NCBI GenBank assembly: GCA_023460535.1
Contig: JAEWPV010000011.1
Coordinates: 1 to 57,977 of the forward strand
Direction: 5' to 3'
DNA: 57,977 nucleotides
Origin: Bacillota bacterium
GTDB taxonomy: Bacteria; Bacillota; Clostridia; Oscillospirales; Ruminococcaceae
Shown here: piece by piece, positions 16,799 through 26,130 of the stretch
Layout: every line of letters begins with the position of its first letter
Position numbering within the stretch: position 1 is the stretch's first letter
The notes under the pieces: model-generated
What the model was told of the DNA's origin: nothing
Databases searched by the model: none
Seen by the model: only the letters and a program-made list of their open reading frames with translations
Position numbers and translations under genes: made by a program

Positions 16799-19700
16799 TT
16801 AGCGGCCGGTATCGGGGTTGACCTTATCGGCATCGCTTACCCCGATGTTGACCTCCTTAGATTTATCCACCGAGCCGTTTAAGCGTTTACCGGCTAGAAG
16901 GTAGTCGGAAAAATGGTCTACACGAAACGCTATGCTGCCGCGCGCATTGGCTTTTACCGTGCCATAGTATTCAATGCGGTCCATGGTGGGGTTATAGTAA
17001 TGAAGGTACAGTGTCTCGTTCTTATACCGCAACCCAAGGTCTACCTGAAGCGTACCGGCAGCGGGTAATACCCCGTGGTGCTTGAAGTATAAAAATACAA
17101 GCGGTCGGGCGGCATCCGATTCGTTGAGCATTGAGAGAATCTTTTCTTCGTTGGGTGAGGTAAAGCTCATTGAAAGGTTGTAGGTTTCGGCGAACGGAAT
17201 AATCTTGTTGATATCCGAACCCTTAAAGGTAAGCGAATAATCGGTGCCCTGAAAGATAATTGTGGTATCGGGGTTCTTCTCCAACTCCTTAAACAGGTCG
17301 GATGAAATTACGGTGTATTTGGTGATGTCGACATAGATGGTTTTGGACTTTTTAAAGTCCACCTGATCGGTGCCGATGGGTTTCATTCCGCTGCCCTGCC
17401 CACCCGCAGTACGGTTCACGGTCAGGGTATAGGTCTTTTTGGTCTTTCCGTCGTCCGCCGTTACCTCAATTGAGAACTTGTTATTGCCGTTTTTAAGTGC
17501 CTCCGAGAAGTTGCCCTGGTAATCGCCGATATATTTGGAGCCGAGCTTAACGGCAACCGTCGCGCGGGAATCAGCCGGAACGGGGATGATGTCAATATAA
17601 TCCACCGTGGAATCCACCGGAACGTTATAGGTGGATATTGCACTTTTAAAGGCAGGCGACATATCCCCCTCGTTAACCTTTAAGCTTGATAAATCCGCAT
17701 TGGTGCTGCGAATACGCAATGCGTCGTTGGTGACGGTTACGGTATAGGTTCTTCTGGTGACCTTGTCCTCCGCGGTTACGACGACCGTTATCACCGTCAC
17801 TTCGGATAGCTGTATGGATTTGCTTGCCGTACCGCTGCGCACCGTTACCCCATCTACAGTAATCGTGGCATTCTTGTGGGTGGCGGTCGGTGTGACCGAA
17901 AGCGCTGTCGTATTCTCGTCCGCGGTTGCGGTATAGTTGATCTGCGTAGAAGAAAACAGCGGCGTTAAGGCAAGCGTACCGACCTTAAGACCCATCAGCG
18001 TCGCGTCGGTGCTGGGGGCAAGGCGTTTGACCGACAGCGTATAGGTGGTAACCGTTCTTCCGTCCTCAGCCGTCACCCGAATCGAAATCGGCGCGGTTAT
18101 TTCCACATCCAGGTTGATTCGATACCCGCTTTCGACGGTTACGTTCTCATTGTTTATTTGCATGGTTGCGTAGGGGTTTCGCGGTGTGGGATACACCGTC
18201 ACAAATCGCACCGAGTTATCAACCAGCACGGTTTCGTAGCTTTCCACGTAGGTATCAAACGCAAAATCCACGGTTTTTGTGGTGTGATCCTTGATGACGA
18301 TGGATTGCAGCATGGAGTCGTTCGCCGGCGCCATTCTTGCAATCATCAGCCGGTAATCGTTCGTGCTGCCGTCCTCCGCGGTCACCGTAATGGTAACGAG
18401 CTGCGATTCCAAATCATCGGCAAATGAGATGTATCGGTTCCGGTCAAACCAGTTGCCCGTCTCTTGCGGTTCGGGGTCGATGGTAACCATCGATTTTAGA
18501 TGGGAGGTTGTGGTTTCGATTGTGATATCCTTGACGTTGTAGGCAAGCTCCATGCCGTAATCCCGAATGTTGGGGTCAAACGTCTTGTTTTGGGCGTTGC
18601 CTATTCTGAAATACGGTAGAACATTGCCCTTTTTGTCACGCACCGTAAAGTTCTTAAGCGCCGTATCATTGCTTTGAGGCAGCCGCTCGATGTAAACCTG
18701 ATAGGTGGTCTGGGTCAGGTTTTCGGCCGTGACAATCAGTTCAAAGGTAAATGTGGTCTTATTCGGGTTGTCCGGTACCGATAGCTCGTACGGGGGACTG
18801 GTTACCCCCGAGCGTATGGTGTCGATTACCACGCCGTCGCACTTAACGACAATATCCGAGCTTGCCTTTGTATCGGTCTTGGTTGCGCGGAAACGGACGG
18901 ACTGAACCCAGTTACCCACCGAGAGGGCATAGCTTTTGGTGGTTGGACTAAATACTAGTCCGGTACCGGGGGCGCTGTTGCCCGCTGTATCAATCTCAAA
19001 AAGCTCAAGGCTTTTGAGCGATGAATCCTTATTGGGGGACGAATCTACCACCTGTGCGTTAAACTTTATCTCGCTGATTAACAGCTCGGAGGTAGGGGTG
19101 GATGCGTAGTATCGCACGGTGACAACCGTTGTGCCCACCTGTTTTGGGTACAGCTTAAGCCCCACCACCCCATCAAATGCTTCGTTGGAGCTTGGGTTAA
19201 GCAAACGGGAGTTCCACGCGTATAAATCCTGATAGCTGCCCGCGGTGGTTCCCGTATAGTTTGCGGACAGGATATTGGTGTTGGATGAAGTGATGGTGAC
19301 ATAGTCGGCTCTGCCGCCGCGCGCACCGTATCGTAGTTGTAAAAACAGTGGATGATATGCACCCGTCTGCATGTTGTGCCCCGGCACCGAGCCGTCATAA
19401 AGATCAAGCCACACCGGCGTAGTGGATATCGGTGCGGTTGTGACGGGATTCCCGGTTTCATCGACTTGGGTTACAATATGTACGCCGGGTGGGGTTCCCT
19501 TACCCTTAACCACTACACGCAATGGGTGGTCTTCTTGATATGCGGTGGGGTCTCCCTCCACGGTTCCTGCCGGCAGGTAAATAATGCTTGCGGTAAGGGT
19601 TCCCACAACATCCTCTTCCCGTCGAGTTACCTTTGCAATTTTATGGGTTGAAATCAAAGGGTTTGTTATAGCTATTACAGGATTCTCCGGGAGCGATACC

Positions 19701-20614
19701 GGATCGTCCCAATTCCAGTCAAAGTTAACCTCGACACCGTATACCATCGCCTTTTTGATTAAGGAAAAGTTCTCGGTGATGTAGTCAAGGTCGTTGTAGG
19801 CTGCAAACGTCATGTATGGGTCGCGTTGGTCGGGATTACTGAGCGCACGTTTGATGTCGCCGACCAGTTCCTCTTTGCTTTTTATCGATACCACAAGCGT
19901 GTCGGATTTCGCAGTCTTAAAGCTGATGTCAAACTCACTGTTCGAAGTAATCTCGTAGGGGGTTATCAGCTGAATAGTCAGTGAGCTTGTTCCCTTTCGA
20001 AAAGTAAGGTTGTAGTACCATTCGTTGTTATTGAGGTTTCCTCTGGAGGAGGTGACGGAATCAAACTCCGCAAACGCACCGGTCGGGGTGCGCCCGCCGG
20101 TGTTGATGATTGAGAAGGCGGGAATTCCTGACGGCACCGCGTCGGCCCTAATGGCGATGGTGCTGTCCTGCTTAATCAGGTTGTTTTGGTCACTGGTTAC
20201 ACGCGCCTCGGTTTTAACCGCTTCTGACTCGCTGTAATAGTAATAAAAAACCGCATCGCCAGTGGCGTTTAACGTATAGTAATCACCCACAATGGTAAAC
20301 ACACCGCTGACACCCAGCGCCGCGTTAAGTGTATCGTTGGTTTCATTGATCCAAACCGTGTTCGATGGGACCTCATTGTTATTGCTGTCGCGGATAATCA
20401 GACGGCTCAGAAACAGGTTTGCGGGCTTATTGTGTTGCAAGTCCACGCCGCGTCCCTCAACAATGGTAATCTGTGTTGTTGTTTTGCCGTCTCGCTTAAA
20501 AAACAGCCAATTGTTTGTCGTTTCAGCAGAATATACCGTTGTTAACGGAGCAAATGTGGTCAATAGTATGGCGAAAGCTATAATGATAATCCCTATTCGC
20601 GTGTATCTTCTCAT
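16799..20614 (-). CDS. Large secreted protein with cadherin-like repeats and C-terminal NPDTG
   Basis: A 1271-residue surface protein. A signal peptide covers about residues 1-30 (cleavage near YSA-ET). Residues of about 30-555 hold unassigned beta-rich regions, including a bacterial-Ig-like part. Residues of about 560-1110 hold five cadherin-like beta-sandwich repeats, each opening with a version of NDTALKNFTV and closing with TVTAEDG..TYTL. A C-terminal region of about 150 residues ends in NPDTGR. NPDTG matches a sortase recognition motif, and a sortase B gene follows directly. The usual hydrophobic segment and basic tail are absent: only Arg follows before the stop. A small hairpin (20631-20648) adjoins the Shine-Dalgarno site. 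Confidence 0.88.
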   Translation of the reverse strand: MRRYTRIGIIIIAFAILLTTFAPLTTVYSAETTNNWLFFKRDGKTTTQITIVEGRGVDLQHNKPANLFLSRLIIRDSNNNEVPSNTVWINETNDTLNAALGVSGVFTIVGDYYTLNATGDAVFYYYYSESEAVKTEARVTSDQNNLIKQDSTIAIRADAVPSGIPAFSIINTGGRTPTGAFAEFDSVTSSRGNLNNNEWYYNLTFRKGTSSLTIQLITPYEITSNSEFDISFKTAKSDTLVVSIKSKEELVGDIKRALSNPDQRDPYMTFAAYNDLDYITENFSLIKKAMVYGVEVNFDWNWDDPVSLPENPVIAITNPLISTHKIAKVTRREEDVVGTLTASIIYLPAGTVEGDPTAYQEDHPLRVVVKGKGTPPGVHIVTQVDETGNPVTTAPISTTPVWLDLYDGSVPGHNMQTGAYHPLFLQLRYGARGGRADYVTITSSNTNILSANYTGTTAGSYQDLYAWNSRLLNPSSNEAFDGVVGLKLYPKQVGTTVVTVRYYASTPTSELLISEIKFNAQVVDSSPNKDSSLKSLELFEIDTAGNSAPGTGLVFSPTTKSYALSVGNWVQSVRFRATKTDTKASSDIVVKCDGVVIDTIRSGVTSPPYELSVPDNPNKTTFTFELIVTAENLTQTTYQVYIERLPQSNDTALKNFTVRDKKGNVLPYFRIGNAQNKTFDPNIRDYGMELAYNVKDITIETTTSHLKSMVTIDPEPQETGNWFDRNRYISFADDLESQLVTITVTAEDGSTNDYRLMIARMAPANDSMLQSIVIKDHTTKTVDFAFDTYVESYETVLVDNSVRFVTVYPTPRNPYATMQINNENVTVESGYRINLDVEITAPISIRVTAEDGRTVTTYTLSVKRLAPSTDATLMGLKVGTLALTPLFSSTQINYTATADENTTALSVTPTATHKNATITVDGVTVRSGTASKSIQLSEVTVITVVVTAEDKVTRRTYTVTVTNDALRIRSTNADLSSLKVNEGDMSPAFKSAISTYNVPVDSTVDYIDIIPVPADSRATVAVKLGSKYIGDYQGNFSEALKNGNNKFSIEVTADDGKTKKTYTLTVNRTAGGQGSGMKPIGTDQVDFKKSKTIYVDITKYTVISSDLFKELEKNPDTTIIFQGTDYSLTFKGSDINKIIPFAETYNLSMSFTSPNEEKILSMLNESDAARPLVFLYFKHHGVLPAAGTLQVDLGLRYKNETLYLHYYNPTMDRIEYYGTVKANARGSIAFRVDHFSDYLLAGKRLNGSVDKSKEVNIGVSDADKVNPDTGR

Positions 20615-21087
20615 ACCCGCTCACCTCCGTGTCGGCGGTGCGGCCGACTTTATCCAATCCTGCTTATTACAAGGTTATACTCTGTTTTGTATATCGGCAT
20701 AAGCGCGCAGAACTTAAGCTATAATTCGACTGTCTGTTCCTGCGTTATACCGCTATTTATTGTAACATTTGCGGTTAATGCTTAATAAAGGAGATTATCC
20801 ACACTAAACATTATACCATATTTAGTAGAATAAATCACCCTTCTTTCCCCTTTTAATGCAAAGTACTTATTGCTACGATAAATAGCATTGCATCCCCCCA
20901 ATAAATCAACTGTCGCGTACGGAAAAGCCGAACATCATGCAGGAAATTTGACGCGAAACGGCACTGTATTATTCAGTCAATATCTGTTATAATGACTGTA
21001 ATTGAGCAGTTCTTTTGTAACCGGATACGGTACAATTTTTAGAATATATTGCGGTCTAGTGGCCGATTACTGCATGGAGGGATTATT
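20615..21087. other. Intergenic region between two divergent surface-protein genes
   Basis: This 473-bp region has no gene. It holds the Shine-Dalgarno sites of both divergent genes and a 6-bp hairpin GTCGGC/GCCGAC at 20631-20648. That hairpin lies immediately upstream of the ribosome binding site of the large NPDTG protein and could affect its translation. The rest is AT-rich. I compared it by eye with c-di-GMP riboswitch motifs and saw no match. Confidence 0.6.
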
Positions 21088-22410
21088 ATGATGTTTAAGC
21101 GGTTATTTTGCTTGCTTTTGGCATGTATTGTTTTACTTGCAGGCTGTGCAAAACAAAGTGAAAAATTTGAACACAAACCCGCATTCGAGACGGCCAGTGC
21201 CAGCGTGTTTTTAATAGAGCTGACAAGCGGCGATATCATCTATGATAAAGCACCGGATGACCGCGCTACCCCCTATGCGTTAACGCAGATGCTGACGGCC
21301 TTGCTTGCGATTGAGGAGACCGAGGATTTATCCGCAGGGGTGGCTTCCTCCATCAAACTGGAGAACGGCGAACAGGGTGAAACCAGCTACACGATGGAAC
21401 AGCTGCTGCGTTACAGTATTTTAAGCTCCAACACGCAGGCAGCGCAGCTAATCGCCTTTACGGTAGGCGGCGGCGACCAGAACAGCTTTATCTCGCGCAT
21501 AAACGAGCGCGCGCGCGGCCTAGGCACCAATTCCACCAATTTTTCGGATGCCAGTGGCGACGATACCTCCAACAACTACACCACCGCTCGCGACATTGCG
21601 ATGGTTGCAAGCAAGGTATACCAAAACAATATCTACATGTCGATTGCGGGCGAAACCACCTACACCCTTCCCTCCTCTGAAACGCATGACGAAGATACGA
21701 TACAAAACGTAAATGGGGTTGAGAACACCTCAAATGAGCAAACCTACATAGAGGGCGCACGGGGTATCAAGTACAGCGTGGGCCCGGATGGCACTTCCAA
21801 TCTGATATGCGTGATGGAGCAAAACGGAATGAAGCTGCTGTTGGTGTTGCTGGGTGCACCGGCGCAGGGAGACCAAACCGCATTTGCCGATGCAAGGGGT
21901 TTGTTTGAATGGGCGCTTTCTACCTGCAAGCTGGTAAAGGCACCGAAAGCGGGTGAGCCTGTGACGGAGGTGGCTGTTAAGGAGGGCTTTATGCAGACCT
22001 CGGCACCCGTTTCCCTTGCCAAAAAGCTTGATTCCATCGTACCCAAATCGGCGGTTTCCGAGGATGTATATGTTTTGTGCCGTGTTCCTGCACAAATAGC
22101 CACCACCGTTCACAAGGGCGACGTGGTGGGAATTGCCGATATCCTGTATGAAAACGAGCTGCTGCTCTCGGTCAACCTAATGGCGGATAAGGCTGTTACC
22201 GAAAAGGGTTCTGCTCCAACGTGGGTTACCGTGCTGCTTACCATACTCGGTATCGTTGCGGGTTTGTTTGTGCTGCTTGTTGTCATTCGGCAGATTAACA
22301 TGATGCGCTACCGAAAGAAGAAGCTGCGCATGCTGGATGAAAAACGCCGTCGCATGCGTGGAGAGCTGGAAAACGCGCAAGGTTCTCCCCGTCCACCAAT
22401 GAAACGATGA
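21088..22410 (+). CDS. PBP5-like (peptidase S11) lipoprotein lacking catalytic residues
   Basis: A 440-residue protein with the D-alanyl-D-alanine carboxypeptidase (S11) fold. The lipobox LLAGC gives Cys20, the S11 domain spans about 35-280, and a C-terminal membrane helix near 390-410 precedes a basic cytoplasmic tail. The SxxK box, normally PASTTKxxTALLA, reads PYALTQMLTALLA at 62-74, so the Ser is Ala and the Lys is Gln. SxN survives as SSN at 113-115, while KTG reads KYS at 228-230. It should therefore be unable to acylate and may bind peptidoglycan or a partner. The start follows GGAGGG; ATG at 21091 is also possible. Confidence 0.85.
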   Translation: MMFKRLFCLLLACIVLLAGCAKQSEKFEHKPAFETASASVFLIELTSGDIIYDKAPDDRATPYALTQMLTALLAIEETEDLSAGVASSIKLENGEQGETSYTMEQLLRYSILSSNTQAAQLIAFTVGGGDQNSFISRINERARGLGTNSTNFSDASGDDTSNNYTTARDIAMVASKVYQNNIYMSIAGETTYTLPSSETHDEDTIQNVNGVENTSNEQTYIEGARGIKYSVGPDGTSNLICVMEQNGMKLLLVLLGAPAQGDQTAFADARGLFEWALSTCKLVKAPKAGEPVTEVAVKEGFMQTSAPVSLAKKLDSIVPKSAVSEDVYVLCRVPAQIATTVHKGDVVGIADILYENELLLSVNLMADKAVTEKGSAPTWVTVLLTILGIVAGLFVLLVVIRQINMMRYRKKKLRMLDEKRRRMRGELENAQGSPRPPMKR

Positions 22411-22427
22411 GAGACGGAGGGTGTGCT

Positions 22428-23249
22428 ATGCCCAAACACCCGTTTCTATTTTCTTTGGACACCCAAACCGACGGCATCCTACGCCGTCACCTGACCCCTC
22501 ATGCCCTGTTGCGTCCTTATATTGCGCATTATACCATTATGCTGCCGTATACTTCTGTTGTTTCCCTGCCGCTTACGCTTGTACCGGACGTAAGCGGCTG
22601 TATTGTATGCAGTATTGAAGAGCACCAAATCGTCTCCTTGCTTTGGGGACCAACCACAAAAACCGTGGTTGTCGGTGCGCAGGAGTCTGCTTCGCCCTGC
22701 CACCTTTTTGTGGAGTTTTTACCGGGCGGAGCACACCGGTTAACCGGCTATCCGCAACAGGAGTTTGTCGATTGCATCATCCCCCTGCGCGAGTGTCTTC
22801 CCACATTACACATGGCGTTATGCGAAGCGATAACAAGCGCACGGGATGAAAGTGAATTATCAAGACTGCTCGATTCTTTGTTTCTTTCCATTCTTTTCGC
22901 GAATGCACCTGCTGTACCCGGTACGATTACCCCGTTTATTCATTCTGTTGCCCCCACTGCGTCGGTAAAGACGCTTGCCGATGCGGTATATTACAGCGAG
23001 CGGCATCTTAACCGCCTATTTTACAACGAAATCGGCATCAGTGTTAAAAAATTTCTGCAGCTTATGCGCCTGAACAAGGCAGTGTTGGCGATGCAGCGCT
23101 CTGAACTAACGCTAACCGAATGCGCGTTGTACGCCGGGTATTATGACCAATCGCATTTTTCACGCGAGTTCCGCGAGGTGTGCGGCATTGCTCCCAGCAC
23201 GTTTATAAGTAATATGTCCGATTTTTACAATGAAAAAAATAAATTCTGA
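22428..23249 (+). CDS. AraC-family transcriptional regulator
   Basis: A 273-residue regulator. The N-terminal part is a DUF6597-like sensor region. The C-terminal AraC domain has two helix-turn-helix motifs, around LADAVYYSERHLNRLFYNEI and ECALYAGYYDQSHFSREF. The ATG at 22428 follows GGAGG at seven bases; an upstream in-frame ATG at 22407 overlaps the preceding gene. It lies 17 bases after the PBP5-like gene on the same strand. Effector unknown. Confidence 0.88.
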   Translation: MPKHPFLFSLDTQTDGILRRHLTPHALLRPYIAHYTIMLPYTSVVSLPLTLVPDVSGCIVCSIEEHQIVSLLWGPTTKTVVVGAQESASPCHLFVEFLPGGAHRLTGYPQQEFVDCIIPLRECLPTLHMALCEAITSARDESELSRLLDSLFLSILFANAPAVPGTITPFIHSVAPTASVKTLADAVYYSERHLNRLFYNEIGISVKKFLQLMRLNKAVLAMQRSELTLTECALYAGYYDQSHFSREFREVCGIAPSTFISNMSDFYNEKNKF

Positions 23250-23299
23250 TGTACCATATGGTTCATCATCGCTGGACGTTTGAAAGGGTGGATAGATTA

Positions 23300-23569
23300 A
23301 TGATTGAGTCGCGATGCGGAATCCTTTGCAGCGAATGTACATACCGGGAGCAGATGGGATGCAAGGGCTGTACCGCTATGGACAAGCCGTTTTGGGGCGA
23401 AAGCTGCCCCGTGAAATACTGCTGTGAGCAAAAGGGACAGGAGCACTGCGGGCAGTGCGATTCGTTTGCGTGTGCCCTGTTAAACCAGTTCGCGTATGAC
23501 AAGGAGCAGGGAGACGACGGCAAACGCCTTGCGCAGTGCAGGATTTGGGCGAAGGAGTATGCGTTATGA
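23300..23569 (+). CDS. DUF3795 Cys-rich protein
   Basis: An 89-residue protein with eleven Cys residues, in the DUF3795 pattern CGILCSECTYR..GCKGC..CPVKYCC..CGQCDSF. It probably binds zinc or an iron-sulfur cluster; its function is unknown. The start is the ATG at 23300 after AAAGGGTGG. The stop overlaps the start of the next gene. Confidence 0.82.
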   Translation: MIESRCGILCSECTYREQMGCKGCTAMDKPFWGESCPVKYCCEQKGQEHCGQCDSFACALLNQFAYDKEQGDDGKRLAQCRIWAKEYAL

Positions 23570-23943
23570 TACCAAAGCCATATGAATGGATTGATGACTA
23601 CTGCCTTGCAAAGGCGGGGGCACAAAAAGACTTTAAGCAGGAATGGAACGCCGTGCGTTATCTGCTGCGCGGTAAGATGTTTGCGATGCTTGGCGGTGAC
23701 AAAACGGGCAGACCCATCTTCAGCCTAAAGCTGGAGCCGGAGTTCGGCGAGTTTGTGCGCTCTGCAAGTGGCGGCGATATCATCCCCGGGTATTACCTGA
23801 ACAAGGTGCACTGGAACTCGGTATACCTTGAGGGTAATGTGCCCAACGAGCTGATGCGGGAGATGATTGACCGCTCTTACCGCCTGTTGCTCTCTTCCCT
23901 GAGCAAAAAAGCACAGGCTGAGATTACCGGTGCGGGCGAATAA
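23566..23943 (+). CDS. MmcQ/YjbR-family protein
   Basis: A 125-residue protein of the MmcQ/YjbR family (CyaY-like fold). Typical features are RYLLRGKMFAMLGGDKTGRPIFSLKLEP and the C-terminal DRSYRLLLSSLSKKAQ. The family is often said to be DNA-binding, but its role is not established. It overlaps the DUF3795 gene by ATGA-type coupling. Confidence 0.85.
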   Translation: MIPKPYEWIDDYCLAKAGAQKDFKQEWNAVRYLLRGKMFAMLGGDKTGRPIFSLKLEPEFGEFVRSASGGDIIPGYYLNKVHWNSVYLEGNVPNELMREMIDRSYRLLLSSLSKKAQAEITGAGE

Positions 23944-23971
23944 ACCTGTACAAGAAGAAGGGGGATTCTAC

Positions 23972-24454
23972 TTGAAATATAGCGGCTGCCTGCTGGCCGT
24001 TGCTGATATTGCGGCTTCCAGAAGATTTTATGAGGAATTGTTTGGACAACGCGTTTTGTTTGACTTTGGCGAGAACGTCGCCTTTGAGAGCGGCATCTCG
24101 TTGCAAGGCAACTCTAGCTGGGCTAACTTTTTGCAGGTTGGCGAGGATGAGATTGAGACGAAAAGCCACTGGGGTGAGCTGTACTTTGAACACGATAATC
24201 TGGAGGGTTTTCAAGAAAAACTACATAAATACGGGGATGTAACGCTTGTTCATGACATCGTCGAATACCCGTGGGGTCAGCGAACAATGCGGCTGTACGA
24301 CCCGGACGGGCATGTGATTGAGCTGGGCGAAAGCATGGAGTTTGTTATTAAGCGTTTCCTTAACCAAGGACTGACACCGGAGGAGACGGCACTCAAAACC
24401 CAGCATCCGATTGAGTTTGTGCTTCGCTGCAAAGAATCGCAATTGGGCGGCTAA
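23972..24454 (+). CDS. VOC-family (glyoxalase/dioxygenase-like) protein
   Basis: A 160-residue metal-dependent VOC protein. It has paired beta-alpha-beta-beta-beta modules, an opening LAVADIAASRRFYEELFGQ and an ending RLYDPDGHVIELGE. The proposed start is TTG at 23972 after AAGGGGGA. It is last in the DUF3795-MmcQ-VOC group, followed by a strong terminator. Substrate unknown. Confidence 0.85.
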   Translation: MKYSGCLLAVADIAASRRFYEELFGQRVLFDFGENVAFESGISLQGNSSWANFLQVGEDEIETKSHWGELYFEHDNLEGFQEKLHKYGDVTLVHDIVEYPWGQRTMRLYDPDGHVIELGESMEFVIKRFLNQGLTPEETALKTQHPIEFVLRCKESQLGG

Positions 24455-24490
24455 ATAACGACTTTTGGTTCTAAGATGTCATGACAAACG

Positions 24491-24520
24491 AACCCCCGAA
24501 CGGCCAGCCGTTCGGGGGTT
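24491..24520. terminator. Bidirectional intrinsic terminator
   Basis: A perfect 14-bp stem (24491-24504 with 24507-24520) with a two-base loop. It lies between the VOC gene and the convergent ABC transporter operon. Confidence 0.9.
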
Positions 24521-24543
24521 TGTTTATAGTATCATTAACCAAT

Positions 24544-25278
24544 TTAGCGTTCCAAAGTTCTTTTTAAGAACTCCTTGGTGCGGTCATTTTTGGGGTTTGT
24601 GAAAATCTCCTCGGGGGGAGCATCCTCTACGATAACACCCTTGTCCATAAACAGCACGCGGTTTGCGACCTCTCTTGCAAAATCCATCTCGTGGGTAACG
24701 ACCATCATGGTCAGTCCGCTGCCTGCAAGGGTCTTCATGACCTTAAGCACCTCGCCCACCATCTCGGGGTCGAGCGCGCTGGTGGGTTCGTCAAACAGTA
24801 GTGCGTCCGGCTCCATGGAGAGAGCGCGCGCAATCGCGACACGCTGCTTCTGCCCGCCCGAAAGCTGGGCGGGGCGCGCGTTGATGTATTGGGACATTCC
24901 TACCAGGTCAAGGTACCTCATTGCGGTCTGTTCCGCCTCTTTTTTGCCGCGTTTTAGCACCTTAATCTGCCCCACGGTGCAGTTATCCAGCGCGGTGAGG
25001 TTGTTAAATAGGTTAAACTGCTGAAACACCATGCCAAGCTTGGTGCGGTACTCGGTGCGCGAAAGCCGGCTGGAAAGCACATTCTCGCCGTGGTAGGTAA
25101 TCTCGCCGCCGGTTGGTTCCTCCAGTAAATTGATGCACCGCAACAGCGTGCTTTTGCCAGAGCCACTTGAACCGATGACACAGACCACCTCGCCTTTGTG
25201 CACATCCAGGTTGATGTCTCTGAGAACCACATTCTCCCCAAACTTCTTCTCTAGGTGTCTTACCTCGATAACCTTCAT
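24544..25278 (-). CDS. Polar amino acid ABC transporter ATP-binding protein
   Basis: A 244-residue ABC ATPase of the GlnQ/PAAT type that powers amino acid import. Walker A is GSSGSGKST near residue 36, the signature is LSGGQKQR, and Walker B is ALLFDEPTSALDPE. It ends the permease operon, and the ATG overlaps the permease stop by one base. Confidence 0.96.
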   Translation of the reverse strand: MKVIEVRHLEKKFGENVVLRDINLDVHKGEVVCVIGSSGSGKSTLLRCINLLEEPTGGEITYHGENVLSSRLSRTEYRTKLGMVFQQFNLFNNLTALDNCTVGQIKVLKRGKKEAEQTAMRYLDLVGMSQYINARPAQLSGGQKQRVAIARALSMEPDALLFDEPTSALDPEMVGEVLKVMKTLAGSGLTMMVVTHEMDFAREVANRVLFMDKGVIVEDAPPEEIFTNPKNDRTKEFLKRTLER

Positions 25279-26075
25279 TACAACGCCCCCCTTACCTTAA
25301 TCTCCTGCTCGGGCGTGGTTTGAGAGCCGTGGATGGTATAACTATCGGCTCCGTCCATTTTGCGCTCCACAAAACGGAGGATGCGGGTAACGCTAAAGGT
25401 CATAATTAAGTAGATGATACAGGTGATAAAAAATGTCGGAAAGGACTGATACGTAGTGGTTGATACAGTTTTTGAGGCAAAGAACAGTTCGCTTACCGAG
25501 ATAACGTTAAGCACCGAGGTGTCCTTAATATTGATGACAAACTCGTTGCCCGTGGCAGGCAGAATGTTACGGATAACCTGCGGCATGACAATGCTGGTCA
25601 TGGTTTGAAAATGGTTCATACCGATGGAGTGGGCAGCCTCAAACTGCCCCTTATCCACCGACAGAATGCCACCGCGCACAATCTCTGCCATATACGCGCC
25701 GGTATTAACCGAGACAATAATCACGCCCGCAAGGGTCGTATCCATGCGCACGCCTGCAAACGCGGCGCCATAGAAGATAACCATCGCCTGAACAATCATT
25801 GGCGTGCCGCGAAAAACCTCTATGTACACCGAAAGAAGCACATTCACCACGCGTAGTAGCCCGCGTTTAAAAACGGAATCCCTTGGTCCGACGGGTACGG
25901 TGCGAACCACGCCGACGATAAGACCGATGACCGAGCCGATTATGGTGCCGGTTATAGCGATAAGCAGGGTAATGCCCATGCCCCTGAGAAACAGCGGCCA
26001 GTACGTGGTCCAGATTTGAGCAACCCAGTCCCAGAACCCTTTTTCTACAACCGCAGTGGCTGCTGATAGTAGCAT
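25278..26075 (-). CDS. Polar amino acid ABC transporter permease
   Basis: A 265-residue inner-membrane permease of the His/Glu/Gln/Arg family. It has several membrane helices and the conserved loop GQFEAAHSIGMNHFQTMTSIVMPQ (EAA motif). The start at ATG 26075 is supported by AAAGGGG. A TTG at 26099 in frame is less likely. Confidence 0.94.
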   Translation of the reverse strand: MLLSAATAVVEKGFWDWVAQIWTTYWPLFLRGMGITLLIAITGTIIGSVIGLIVGVVRTVPVGPRDSVFKRGLLRVVNVLLSVYIEVFRGTPMIVQAMVIFYGAAFAGVRMDTTLAGVIIVSVNTGAYMAEIVRGGILSVDKGQFEAAHSIGMNHFQTMTSIVMPQVIRNILPATGNEFVINIKDTSVLNVISVSELFFASKTVSTTTYQSFPTFFITCIIYLIMTFSVTRILRFVERKMDGADSYTIHGSQTTPEQEIKVRGAL

Positions 26076-26130
26076 GTTGAGTGGCCCCTTTCTATTCAAC
26101 GAAGGTTGCAGTAATTATTTGGTTGTAAAA

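Noticed and set aside
20615..20760. c-di-GMP riboswitch upstream of the large surface protein
   Set aside because: Clostridial sortase substrates are sometimes under such control, but the conserved motifs of class I and II were not found by eye; only a local hairpin is present.
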